From positions 248,001-312,000 of the forward strand of contig JBMOPE010000009.1 in assembly GCA_049323755.1 (NCBI GenBank): 64,000 bases of DNA, read 5' to 3'. Under the pieces are notes generated by a model that did no database searches, was not told the DNA's origin, and saw only the letters and a program-made list of their open reading frames with translations. Every line of letters begins with the position of its first letter. The first letter of the stretch is position 1. Of this stretch, positions 24,183 through 32,245 are shown in pieces. The DNA comes from BRHc4a sp049323755 (GTDB lineage: Bacteria; Bacillota; Desulfotomaculia; Desulfotomaculales; Desulfocucumaceae). Position numbers and translations under genes: made by a program.

Positions 24183-26093
24183 TCAGGTTATCAGGTCATT
24201 CCATATAGCATAAAGTCTGTCAATTTCTTTTAGCAAATCGCCATATTCTTTATATATTTCCACCGGGGCAGATTCACCAAATAGTTCCTCCATTTCTTTA
24301 ATTTTATCCTCAAGGCTTATTATTTGAGCCTCGATTTCCAGCCTGTCTTTTGCCAGGTTTTGAGTTTTAGCACCGGTGTAATTTTTATTATTTGAAGTTT
24401 TACTTGAATGTTTACGCGGCTTAGATTCCTTTTCTTCCGTATTTCCTTCATCAATACCGTATTTAACCTGTTTGTAGAAATTATAGTTCCCTTCATAGGT
24501 AATTATTTTTCCGTCTTCGATTTCAAGTATTTTTCCCACACAATGAGTCAGGTAATATCTGTCATGGGTAACTGCTATGATAGTCCCCTTAAAACCTTTT
24601 AATGCCTCTTCAACTGCATCCCTTGCAGGCATATCAAGGTGATTTGTAGGCTCATCAAGTATCAGGCAGTCTGCATCATCCAGCATTACGCATGCAAGAT
24701 AAAGCCTGACACGTTCTCCCCCGCTTAAAACCTTTATACTTTTACTAATCTCATCTCCATAAAATTGAAACCGTGCAAGATAGTCCCGGGCCTCCCTCTC
24801 TGGTATATCGCTTTTGGATAAAATAAGCTGAAGCACTGTCGTATCTTCATTTTCAAACAGTACTTCCTGTCCCATGTAAGAATATTTTACCCATTCGCCA
24901 AGCCTTAAAAAGCCCTCATAGTTTTTATCATTTTTCAGCAGCATATTAATAAGTGTTGTTTTTCCGCATCCATTGGGACCGATTATACCTACTCTTTCTC
25001 CTCCTCCTATATGAAAGCTTGCACCTGAGAATAACTTCACATCTCCAAAACTTTTTCTTAAGTTGTCCGCCCACGCTATCTCCTTGCTGACATGCATGAT
25101 TTTTTTGAATTCCATTTTGGGGCCATCAACCCTGAAAAGGTGCTCCTTCTTTTTAACTGCTGCAAGGCCTATTTTAAGCTCATCAGTGAGCTTTTTTATC
25201 TCCCTTTCCCTACTTTTTGACGCCTTCGACCTGCCCTTACTCTTGAGCCCTTGTACTATATTATTTGTATTTTTTATCGTCCACCTCAGGCGTTTTTGCT
25301 CTTTTAATACAAATTGGCTAAGCTGCTTTTTATGCTCCATATAGTTTGAATAGTTGCCGCTTCTTATACAAAGGCTGCCCTTTTCCAGCTCTGCAACCCT
25401 TGTGGCAACTCTATCCAGGAAATATCTATCATGGGATACGAAGATTATCCCCCCTTTAAATTTTTTTAGAAAGCCTTCAAACCATTCAGTTGCCTTAATA
25501 TCCAAATGGTTTGTAGGCTCGTCAAGTATAAGCAGGTCCGGCTCCTCTAATAGAATCTTTGCAACTGAAATACGCATTTTCTCTCCACCGCTCAGCTTGT
25601 TAAGCGGGGTACCTAAAGTTTCCTGGCGCAGGCCCAAACCAAGAAGTATTTTCTTTATTTTAGTCTCAATTGTGTAGCCATCCATAGACTCATATCTTAT
25701 AAGAAGTCTTGAATACTCATCCATTAAATTTTTATATAATGGCGAGTCTGGATTCTTGCTATACTCATCCATTTGTTTTTCAAGCTTTCTTAGCTTCCTC
25801 TCAAGTCTGTACACCTTTTCATAGTGAAGAGCTTTTTCTGCACTTTTCTCAGCTAACTCTACATCCTGCAAATCCTGGCTGAGATGTCCCACCTTTATAT
25901 TCCTTGCTATAGTTACGCTCCCTCCATCACTACTCTCAAGCCCCATAGCGATTTTAAGCAACGTGGTTTTTCCCGCCCCATTAGGACCTACCAGCGCTAC
26001 CCGCTCTCCCCTTTCGACTCTTAAGCTCACGCCATTTAATACACATTGGTTTTTATATACTTTAACTATATTTTCAAGTACCAATAAACTCAT
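24183..26093 (-). CDS. ABC-F ribosome-associated ATPase (possible ribosome protection protein)
   Basis: The protein has about 636 residues from ATG 26093, eight bases after GGGGGGAGG; the in-frame TTG upstream overlaps that site. It has two ABC domains: Walker A GPNGAGKTTLLK and GPNGCGKTTLIN, signatures LSGGEKMRISVAK and LSGGERVRLYLA, Walker B LLILDEPTNHLD and CLILDEPTNHLD. A charged linker of about 80 residues lies between them, and the C-terminus is a coiled coil (about 565-636). There is no membrane domain, so it acts on ribosomes. A leader terminator and shared operator suggest induction by an antibiotic, as for Vga/Lsa/VmlR proteins, although housekeeping YdiF/YkpA-type proteins look similar. 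Confidence 0.85.
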   Translation of the reverse strand: MSLLVLENIVKVYKNQCVLNGVSLRVERGERVALVGPNGAGKTTLLKIAMGLESSDGGSVTIARNIKVGHLSQDLQDVELAEKSAEKALHYEKVYRLERKLRKLEKQMDEYSKNPDSPLYKNLMDEYSRLLIRYESMDGYTIETKIKKILLGLGLRQETLGTPLNKLSGGEKMRISVAKILLEEPDLLILDEPTNHLDIKATEWFEGFLKKFKGGIIFVSHDRYFLDRVATRVAELEKGSLCIRSGNYSNYMEHKKQLSQFVLKEQKRLRWTIKNTNNIVQGLKSKGRSKASKSREREIKKLTDELKIGLAAVKKKEHLFRVDGPKMEFKKIMHVSKEIAWADNLRKSFGDVKLFSGASFHIGGGERVGIIGPNGCGKTTLINMLLKNDKNYEGFLRLGEWVKYSYMGQEVLFENEDTTVLQLILSKSDIPEREARDYLARFQFYGDEISKSIKVLSGGERVRLYLACVMLDDADCLILDEPTNHLDMPARDAVEEALKGFKGTIIAVTHDRYYLTHCVGKILEIEDGKIITYEGNYNFYKQVKYGIDEGNTEEKESKPRKHSSKTSNNKNYTGAKTQNLAKDRLEIEAQIISLEDKIKEMEELFGESAPVEIYKEYGDLLKEIDRLYAIWNDLIT

Positions 26094-26204
26094 TTTAATT
26101 CCTCCCCCCAAACTCCATAATTAATAATGGTTTTACTCCCCATATCCAAGCTGAAACATAAACCACATGACTCTATGTGTACGCCTGGTCACAAACAATT
26201 AATT

Positions 26205-26234
26205 AAAAAGGCTGCTCACACATAAAGCAGCCTT
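26205..26234 (-). terminator. transcription attenuator in the ABC-F leader
   Basis: On the minus strand the perfect nine-pair stem AAGGCTGCT/AGCAGCCTT with a nine-base loop is followed by TTTTAATTAATT. It lies between the promoter (26292-26265) and the ATG (26093). The loop TTATGTGTG can pair with TACACATAG further downstream (26181-26173), a possible alternative fold. Short frames in the leader include ATG at 26168 giving MWFMFQLGYGE. Confidence 0.7.
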
Positions 26235-26264
26235 GATCTTTTTACCAAATTGGCTGATATGTAT

Positions 26265-26306
26265 ATTATAAAACTTGGTGACTAAATGTCAACAATTATT
26301 CACCAA
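26265..26306 (-). promoter_or_regulatory. ABC-F promoter and operator
   Basis: TTGACA (26292-26287) and TATAAT (26270-26265) on the minus strand are spaced by 16 bases. The inverted repeat TTGGTGA (26275-26281) and TCACCAA (26300-26306) brackets the -35 region. The same sequence block is found in the promoter of the TetR gene at 23.45-23.51 kb. Confidence 0.75.
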
Positions 26307-26308
26307 AA

Positions 26309-26768
26309 GGGGCTTTATCCCGGAGAGATCGGCCGTTTTCAGGTCATCACCTTGATTACCCCCCGGATCATCCCCATCCAGCAGCTGTAGGCAAGTGGGG
26401 ACGGTTCTTGCCTTGCCCCATGGTTTCCAGTTAGAAGTAATGGCCGTCCTGAGAGTTGACAAAATAGTGAAAAACATCCGTGAATTAGATAACCCCTTGA
26501 TTTGTATGCAATATGGGTAAGCGATTACCCACAGGTGCATTGGCATAAGGGAAATTACGTCCGCAAGTAATGCGGGACTAGCCTTGTTTTCAGCGTCTAA
26601 TTGACTGTTATAAGCGTCAAAAGGTCCTTTCCTGGCTCACATGGTTCCTGGCGAAATTCAGGTCCAGGGAGGTAAATAAAAGAGGATGCCCAGCATAAAT
26701 GAACGGTTCTCCCGTCGGCTGTTGCACAAATCCACCGATAAAAACAACATGGGCTCCTCACCTTACTT
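26309..26768. other. mosaic of fragments copied from other loci of the array
   Basis: Four pieces lie in a row. 26309-26386 copies 30207-30290 inside the HMA/TauE gene, with a small deletion. 26389-26437 is a REP-like repeat in inverted orientation to the copy at 35.7 kb. 26448-26520 is an inverted, internally deleted copy of the recombinase-like tail at 35.6 kb. 26581-26700 copies 32541-32663 inside a toxin-like gene. The end (about 26710-26766) matches the left half of the CAAGGG hairpin module and then is cut at the stop of the next gene. No intact gene is present here. Confidence 0.75.
26448..26520 (+). pseudogene. recombinase-like C-terminal tail, inverted and deleted copy
   Basis: CCTGAGAGT is followed at once by a stop, and from 26467 the frame reads VKNIREL and ends at TAA 26520. 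The copy at 35611-35691 reads PESRQTAAKMVKNIREL in one frame; here about 11 bases are missing, which breaks the frame. It is on the opposite strand to the four other tails. Confidence 0.5.
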
Positions 26769-29090
26769 TCATTTTATTAACCCTAAAAACTTCTCTACAA
26801 TTAACGGATCAAACTGGGTCCCGGCACACTTTTTCAGTTCGGCTGCGGCTTCATCATGATTCATAGCCCTCCGGTAGGGACGTTTGCTGGTCATGGCATC
26901 ATAGGCATCAGCAATAGCTAAAATACGGCACTCCAGGGGAATCTCTTCACCTTTGAGGCCGAGGGGGTAGCCTTGCCCGTTCCACCACTCGTGGTGCGTC
27001 AAAATCCATTCAGAAATGGGAAGAAGATCCGGGGATGATTGAGCAATGCGATAACCGATCTCACAATGCCGGCGCATTTCCCTGGCTTCCTCAGGGGTAA
27101 GGGGACCCGGTTTAAAGAGGATCTTGTCCGGTATACCCACTTTACCGATATCATGGAACTGAGCCAGAAGAGATAGATCAGCTATTTTCCACTTGGGGAG
27201 TTCTAAGACTCTAGCTAAATCTATGACGAGGACTTTTAAACGTTCCGCATGACCCTCAGTGATGAAATCTCTGGCCTCCAACGCTTTCATAAGGGTCTGT
27301 ACAATTGCGCTGCGCGAGCTCTGTATATGGTGTAGTTTTTCCCGGTTCATTGCGTTGTCGGCTTCCTTGAAAAGTTCGTCCATGCTTTTTGATGCATCGG
27401 CCCTTATGGCAAAGCCAATAGATATATTAAGGGCAAGCTTAGGGTTTGCCAAGTTGTAACTGGCAATAGAGTCCCTAATCCTGGAACAAGCGTCTTCAAC
27501 ACTTGTCTTGTTACTGTATGGGAGAAGAATGGCAAATTCATCACCCCCGACCCGGGCTATCACATTGCCTGGACGGAAAGATCTCTTTAAAACATTAGCA
27601 GTTGCCACAAGAAGGTTGTCTCCAGCATCGTGCCCCAGGGTATCATTGACCAGTTTGAGCCCGTCCAAGTCACATACAATGATACCAACTTCAGAATCAG
27701 GTCTATTCTCAAGGCGACTCATCTCCTCTTTGAAATAAGTGCGGTTATAAAGTCCGGTTAAGGGATCATGGAAGCTGAGGTACTTTAGCTGCTCCTCCGT
27801 ACGCTTTCGCTCGGTAATGTCTAAAAAGGAAGCCACGCTCTTTTTCGTTCCGGGAAGCAAGGCAACGGTTATAATCACATCCTTAATATTACCCTGCCTG
27901 TCCGTGAACCGGGACTCATAGAACCTTGGAGCTGCTTGGGGGCTGATTCTGCGCAGATAGTGATATTCTTTCATTTTTTCCAAATTCCCTATGGCAATGA
28001 ACTCTGTCCAACTTTTCTTGCCTTCAACTTCACTTTTAGGATAACCCGAAAGCCTTTCAAATTCGGCATTTACCATCGATATCGCCATGTCTTCCTCAAT
28101 AATAACAGTAGCAGTTCCGGTATTTTCAAATATGGTCCGGTAGCTACTCTCCGATTGTCGCAGTGACTCTTCCACTCGCTGGCGCTCAAAAGCGTTCCCG
28201 ATAATCTCTGAAAATAAGCGGAGCAGTGTCAAGGCATCATCACTCCACAGACCGGTTTCCCTAATGTTGTCAAACCCGATAAACCCAAATACTTCCCCTT
28301 TTACATATAAAGGCAGCACCAGCAGTGATTTGATGTCCTGACTTTCTAGAATTTCTTTTTCGGCGTTTGCTTCAGGGGGCATTTCAGAAATATCTTTTAT
28401 ATGAATAACTTCCCCTCTACTCATCTTTGCCATCCACCATGGAAATGCGTCGGCAGGGAGGTTTTGAAGATTGCCTATTTGCGGTATTACAGTTTCTTCG
28501 CACCATTCATGAGTATTGTCCATCGTTTGGCCGTTCTGACGGAAGCAAAACAGGTAAGCACGGCTAGAACTACTCAGCTTTCCAATATCGGCAAGAGATG
28601 CGTTAATAGCGTCGTCTAAATCATAAATCCCGACAAACCGGGACGAAATATCCTTTACGGTTTCCTCAAATTCCAACCTTCTTCTCATAGCTTTTTCTGC
28701 CATCCTACGCCCGGTAATGTCTACCGCAAATTCAAAGCGAACATCCCGGCCATCCGGCCATTTTATGATCTTATCCACTATCACAAAATCTTTGTTCAAG
28801 AGCGGGTTATGGTACTCCCATTGATAAGACTTACCCTTTTCTTTTAAGATTATTTCGTTGGTACAAAATCCACATGGAGATTCCCCACCCTGAAACTCCC
28901 TGTAACAAATACCCCCGACCAAATCTTTTTGAAACAGATTTTGGATAGTATTGTTCACGTATAATATTTCATATGTTTTAGGGTTAACGACATAAACTAT
29001 TGCACTTATATCATCAAGAAGGTCGCTTAATATTTCCTGAATATCGTAACTCCTCTGAAGATCCTCTTTATCTCCTTTAATTTCAATCAT
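26769..29090 (-). CDS. PAS-GAF-PAS-GGDEF-HD-GYP cyclic-di-GMP turnover protein
   Basis: The 773-residue cytoplasmic protein has a PAS domain with cysteines (about 20-130, SPCGFC), a GAF domain (150-305, FPWWMAKMSRGEVIHIKDI), a second PAS (315-430), GGDEF (435-600, intact VGGDEFAIL) and HD-GYP (605-773, FHDIGKVGIPD, LTHHEWWNGQGYP). Both cyclase and phosphodiesterase signatures are intact, so it may both make and break c-di-GMP in response to small ligands or redox. A c-di-GMP-I riboswitch with terminator lies in its leader, giving feedback by its own product. The ribosome site at ATG 29090 is weak (GGTGAG). Confidence 0.88.
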   Translation of the reverse strand: MIEIKGDKEDLQRSYDIQEILSDLLDDISAIVYVVNPKTYEILYVNNTIQNLFQKDLVGGICYREFQGGESPCGFCTNEIILKEKGKSYQWEYHNPLLNKDFVIVDKIIKWPDGRDVRFEFAVDITGRRMAEKAMRRRLEFEETVKDISSRFVGIYDLDDAINASLADIGKLSSSSRAYLFCFRQNGQTMDNTHEWCEETVIPQIGNLQNLPADAFPWWMAKMSRGEVIHIKDISEMPPEANAEKEILESQDIKSLLVLPLYVKGEVFGFIGFDNIRETGLWSDDALTLLRLFSEIIGNAFERQRVEESLRQSESSYRTIFENTGTATVIIEEDMAISMVNAEFERLSGYPKSEVEGKKSWTEFIAIGNLEKMKEYHYLRRISPQAAPRFYESRFTDRQGNIKDVIITVALLPGTKKSVASFLDITERKRTEEQLKYLSFHDPLTGLYNRTYFKEEMSRLENRPDSEVGIIVCDLDGLKLVNDTLGHDAGDNLLVATANVLKRSFRPGNVIARVGGDEFAILLPYSNKTSVEDACSRIRDSIASYNLANPKLALNISIGFAIRADASKSMDELFKEADNAMNREKLHHIQSSRSAIVQTLMKALEARDFITEGHAERLKVLVIDLARVLELPKWKIADLSLLAQFHDIGKVGIPDKILFKPGPLTPEEAREMRRHCEIGYRIAQSSPDLLPISEWILTHHEWWNGQGYPLGLKGEEIPLECRILAIADAYDAMTSKRPYRRAMNHDEAAAELKKCAGTQFDPLIVEKFLGLIK

Positions 29091-29144
29091 TGCACACGCT
29101 CACCACGATTCTTTATTATTTTCTTCTTGCTCTCCCTGTATAGG

Positions 29145-29208
29145 TGTAAAAAACAAAAAATACCTTGCCGTGAAGGTAGTTCCAAAACAAAAATAGATAT
29201 TCACGGCA
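29145..29208 (-). terminator. riboswitch expression-platform terminator
   Basis: TGCCGTGAA (29208-29200) pairs with TTCACGGCA (29174-29166) and is followed by a T-rich run TATTTTTTGTTTTTT. The 5' arm overlaps the 3' conserved strand of the aptamer (GGGCTGCCG), so aptamer folding should block the terminator. That would make the switch ON with c-di-GMP. Confidence 0.8.
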
Positions 29209-29319
29209 GCCCGGCTATCATAGCTTCTGCTTTAGACCCGTGGCTTTGCGCCCTCATCTTTCGACTGAGTTTGCCCTTATCTTACAATGTATTCTATTTC
29301 TCGCGGTCTTACGAGTCAA
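29206..29319 (-). ncRNA. cyclic-di-GMP-I (GEMM-I) riboswitch with its promoter
   Basis: The promoter TTGACT (29319-29314), 17 bases, TAGAAT (29296-29291) would start transcription near 29284, at the aptamer. The minus-strand RNA then has GGGCAAAC, a GAAA tetraloop stem (CUCAGUCGAAAGAUGAG), GGCGCAAAGCC, GGGUCUAAAGC and the closing GCCGGGCUGCCG. These are the conserved parts of GEMM-I in the right order and spacing. The controlled gene 110 bases downstream encodes a GGDEF/HD-GYP protein. Confidence 0.92.
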
Positions 29320-29397
29320 TAGGACCCAGGTCCCAATCTTATGACTTTAGTCCTACCAAGAACTATGCGGTGCCGGATGTTGAATTGATGAAAAAGA

Positions 29398-29505
29398 CAA
29401 GGGCTTCACACCGATAGTGAGAAGCCCTTGTCTTTTATCAATTTTGGCGGAGAGACAGGGATTCGACCCCTGGAGACGGCACATTCGGTCTACTCGATTT
29501 CGAGT
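29398..29505 (-). repeat. tRNA-Ser(CGA) 3'-half module, copy 2
   Basis: 29505-29445 on the minus strand matches the anticodon arm through CCA of tRNA-Ser(CGA), with a few changes. It is followed directly by the CAAGGG hairpin (29430-29398); the roughly 70-base flank found in copies 1, 3b and 4 is missing. The 5' half of the tRNA is absent, so no serine tRNA can be made. Confidence 0.8.
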
Positions 29506-29581
29506 TTTGTAGATAATCTTTTTGCCGTTATCAGATAATTTCCGTTATGTATATCTGATAACGATTTTCGAAATTCCTTAT

Positions 29582-29647
29582 TTAAATGAATTCTAAATAT
29601 TTACGGATGTTTTTCACCTTTTCGGCGGCTATTTGGCGATTCTCAGG
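29582..29647 (-). pseudogene. recombinase-like C-terminal tail (copy at 29.6 kb)
   Basis: A 21-codon frame tail reads PENRQIAAEKVKNIRKYLEF and I, then TAA at 29582. Tyrosine recombinases often end with a helix of the type HLSPE-x-R-x-A-x-E-K-x. The same tail with conservative changes is beside three other tRNA-Ser fragments. No catalytic residues remain here. Between 29648 and 29758 I see no gene. Confidence 0.45.
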
Positions 29648-29758
29648 TGACCGAGGCTCAGTGGGACTTCAACCCACCTGACAGCCATGCTGGCACGCAC
29701 ACACTATGGCCTCTGCTGACTTCTGGTAATTCAGCAGTGCATTACTGCAGGGTGCTGC

Positions 29759-31528
29759 TTAAAACATTTCCTTCCGCACTTCTTCAGGGTCCACCTTCTC
29801 CAGACTGTCCACCACCTCAATCAGTGCGAAGGCGCTTCTGTTTTTAACAATAACGTAAATGCCGGCTTTTTGGGGTGTGAATTCATATACAGCGCTTTTT
29901 CCCTGAACATCAAAATAACCCAGAATTTCCCCCGTGTTATAGTCAAACAGCTGATACCTGCCCACCGGATCAGTGAATTCCCTTAAATCAAAATTGATCT
30001 TTGCCGGAATATCTTTATTCATCAGTAAATACTGAGGCGTGAATTCATAACCGATACCTTCAAAACTTGCGGACTGTGTTTGTCCATTGATTACCGCTTT
30101 TTTGATCAGGTAATCCGTTGGAACTTTGCTTAAATCGCTGCCGTAAATGCTGTCCCGGGCCTGGCCCTGATCGACGCTGCAGCATGACCCGCCGCCGAAG
30201 GACGGGGGTGCTTTTACCCCGGAGAGATCGGCCGTTTTCAGGTCATCAACCACCTTGATTACCCCCCGGATCATCCCCATCCAGCAGCTGAAAGAAATAT
30301 CGGCGGTAGATGCCGGAGTAAATTCAATAGTGTTCTCCCCAGGGCTCAGCTTCTTCTGGATATTCAGGGAAGGCACAACCAGAGCGTTATTGCAGGAATT
30401 CAGCTGATCTCCGCTGATGACCCACCTTACAGGAATCCCTTTCTGCACCACTAGCATCCTGGGAGTATACCCCTGATTGTTGGCAGACATTTTAACTGTC
30501 TGCAGCCCGTCCTGAATCTCTGCCTTAGCCACGGCGGACTCTCCTACCGTCCGTGAAGCCAGCAGGTCCCCTCCGGGAAGGCTGACGCCCACCAGGGCCA
30601 GACCCCGGTTGGCCATGACAAGGCCCAATACTATTACCAGCATACCGCTCAGCTTCAGTATATTCCTGGTATAACCCCTGTTCAGAAAGGAGGCCAGCAC
30701 TCCGAAACCAAGCATCAGAGGCATGGTTCCCAGGGCAAAGACCAGCATGGAAACCGCCCCCGCCGCTGCGCTCCCGGTTCCCAGGGCGTAAAGCTGCATG
30801 GTCTGCAGGGGCCCGCAGGGCATAAAGCCATTTAATAGTCCCACCACAAAGGGTGATTTCCTCCTGCCGCCTGGCGAATTAACCAGGGGGAATTTCAGGG
30901 TCCGGCCGCCAATTATTTTGAACCCACCTATATTCAATCCAATCAGTATCATGAATATCCCGGCCAAAACCATAATTCCCGCCTTTAAGGGAAGGGAAAA
31001 AGAGATAATGCCGCCTATTGCCCCGACGGCCCCTCCTATGATGGTGTAAGATACGACCCTGCCTGTATGGTATGAAAGGGAGGAAAAGGCTGCCGCCCGC
31101 CTGCCGCCCTCCCCCGGGGAAATAACCTGGGAAAGCATAAGCCCCCCGCACATTCCGGCACAGTGCAGGGAGGTAACAATCCCGATGATGAATATAACCA
31201 GGTAGGTTACCTTTCCGTTCAGCATGGCATCAAGGTCCACGTTGCCATAGACGCTACCTAGTATAAAGATTAGGGCAAAAAGAAACGGAAGTCCATAGAC
31301 CCAAACCTTGTTTTTGCCCCCATTTTCATATCCCAGTGAAGACAGGGCGGACTCAATTTCCTCCAGGCCCGTTATATCCGGGTGGTATTCCACCTCCACC
31401 GTCCCCGCGCCTTTATCGGCCTTTACCCGGCTGACCCCGGGCAGTTTGCCCAGTGTATCCTCAATCCTGCTTTCACAGGACTGGCAATGCATGTCGGATA
31501 CCCTGATCCGGTCCGTTTTTTTGTTCAT
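29759..31528 (-). CDS. HMA / TauE-SafE-like membrane / cupredoxin-like fusion, probable copper handling
   Basis: The 589-residue protein has an N-terminal heavy-metal-associated domain with MHCQSCE (residues 13-19), about seven membrane helices (75-310) of the SafE/CcdA-like group with SLHCAGMCGG and MPCGPLQ, and then two beta-rich extracytoplasmic segments. The first has SCNNALVVPS and FSCWMGMIRG, a Cys/Met set like a cupredoxin copper site; it is followed by a GGGSCC linker. A copper or other soft-metal export/assembly role fits all parts. GGAGTGA precedes ATG 31528. It is alone between two tRNA-Ser fragments. A piece of it is copied at 26.3 kb. Confidence 0.75.
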   Translation of the reverse strand: MNKKTDRIRVSDMHCQSCESRIEDTLGKLPGVSRVKADKGAGTVEVEYHPDITGLEEIESALSSLGYENGGKNKVWVYGLPFLFALIFILGSVYGNVDLDAMLNGKVTYLVIFIIGIVTSLHCAGMCGGLMLSQVISPGEGGRRAAAFSSLSYHTGRVVSYTIIGGAVGAIGGIISFSLPLKAGIMVLAGIFMILIGLNIGGFKIIGGRTLKFPLVNSPGGRRKSPFVVGLLNGFMPCGPLQTMQLYALGTGSAAAGAVSMLVFALGTMPLMLGFGVLASFLNRGYTRNILKLSGMLVIVLGLVMANRGLALVGVSLPGGDLLASRTVGESAVAKAEIQDGLQTVKMSANNQGYTPRMLVVQKGIPVRWVISGDQLNSCNNALVVPSLNIQKKLSPGENTIEFTPASTADISFSCWMGMIRGVIKVVDDLKTADLSGVKAPPSFGGGSCCSVDQGQARDSIYGSDLSKVPTDYLIKKAVINGQTQSASFEGIGYEFTPQYLLMNKDIPAKINFDLREFTDPVGRYQLFDYNTGEILGYFDVQGKSAVYEFTPQKAGIYVIVKNRSAFALIEVVDSLEKVDPEEVRKEMF

Positions 31529-31669
31529 GCTGTCACTCCGTTTTGATAAAGATTCTGCGTGCTAATGGGGTTGAAATACCGTAGCTTCTACATCAATAGG
31601 GGATTCTCCTTCAGGAAATAACCTCCATAAAAAACAGATCCACTGCAACCCTTTTTGCCTATAAAAAGA

Positions 31670-31703
31670 CCAGGGATTATCGCTCAATGGCAATAACCCC
31701 TGG
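31670..31703 (-). terminator. hairpin terminator upstream of the HMA/TauE gene
   Basis: CCAGGGATTAT and ATAACCCCTGG form a stem with one mismatch; on the minus strand TCTTTTTATAGG follows. It would stop leftward transcription from the tRNA fragment side about 140 bases before the HMA/TauE start. The rest of 31529-31805 has no gene. Confidence 0.6.
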
Positions 31704-31805
31704 GTAATTAAGCCAACTAATCCAATTGAATATGGGTAAAAGCACTCTATTTTTACTAATATAGTCTTTTTACCTGAGGTTTCAATCCAAGTTCCCATAA
31801 AGAAA

Positions 31806-31916
31806 CAAGGGCCTCTCACCCTAAACAGTGAGAAGCCCTTGTCTTTTATCTATTCTGCGGATAGACAGGGATTCGAACCATGGAGACTACTCATCACAGC
31901 CTACTCGATTTCGAGT
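31806..31916 (-). repeat. tRNA-Ser(CGA) 3'-half module, copy 3a
   Basis: 31916-31855 on the minus strand matches the 3' half of tRNA-Ser(CGA) with several changes, including loss of the exact CCA end (CTG in place of TGG on the plus strand). The CAAGGG hairpin follows directly (31841-31806). As in copy 2 the intermediate flank is missing. Confidence 0.78.
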
Positions 31917-31987
31917 TGTGTAGCGGGATTTCTATGCGTTTTCAGCCGTTGCTGGGAAGTGCTTAGTAATATTAACTTTCGTCCTTT

Positions 31988-32062
31988 CTACAACAGTAAT
32001 TTTATTGCTGATTGCTGGCATTTGCCAAAATATTCATCTGTTTCGGCGGCTAATCGGCGACT
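31988..32062 (-). pseudogene. recombinase-like C-terminal tail (copy at 32.0 kb)
   Basis: The frame tail SRRLAAETDEYFGKCQQSAI, KLLL and stop at 31988 shares RR-x-AAET with the copy at 43.1 kb and lies in the same place relative to the tRNA fragment. It is directly downstream of a decayed ParE gene end, as at 43.2 kb. Confidence 0.4.
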
Positions 32063-32181
32063 TAAGACCAACCATATTTATGGTCTCTTTTCCCGTTTAT
32101 AATTCGTCGGATTTCTACCGCCTCTCTTTGTCCGGCAGGACGTAAGAACACCCGGTTGGGCTGTCTTCGATAAAATAGATA
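32062..32181 (-). pseudogene. C-terminal remnant of a RelE/ParE toxin gene
   Basis: The minus-strand frame ends YLFYRRQPNRVFLRP, then EAVEIRRIINGKRDHKY and a stop at 32062. This matches the end of the intact toxin at 43202-43507 (YLVFYVLL...TVEIRRIVSGKRDYNF). The N-terminal two thirds are missing. The remnant and the tail next to it show that modules 3a and 4 once had the same contents. Confidence 0.65.
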
Positions 32182-32245
32182 CACTAAACTTAGTAAAAAT
32201 GCTTTAATTAGACCATATATTGGCACCTTAGCCGTAATTTTGCTC

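Noticed and set aside
29648..29758. A TTGAAGTCCCAC string on the minus strand resembles part of group II intron domain I
   Set aside because: Only a short match is present, with no domain V or VI and no intron-encoded protein nearby.
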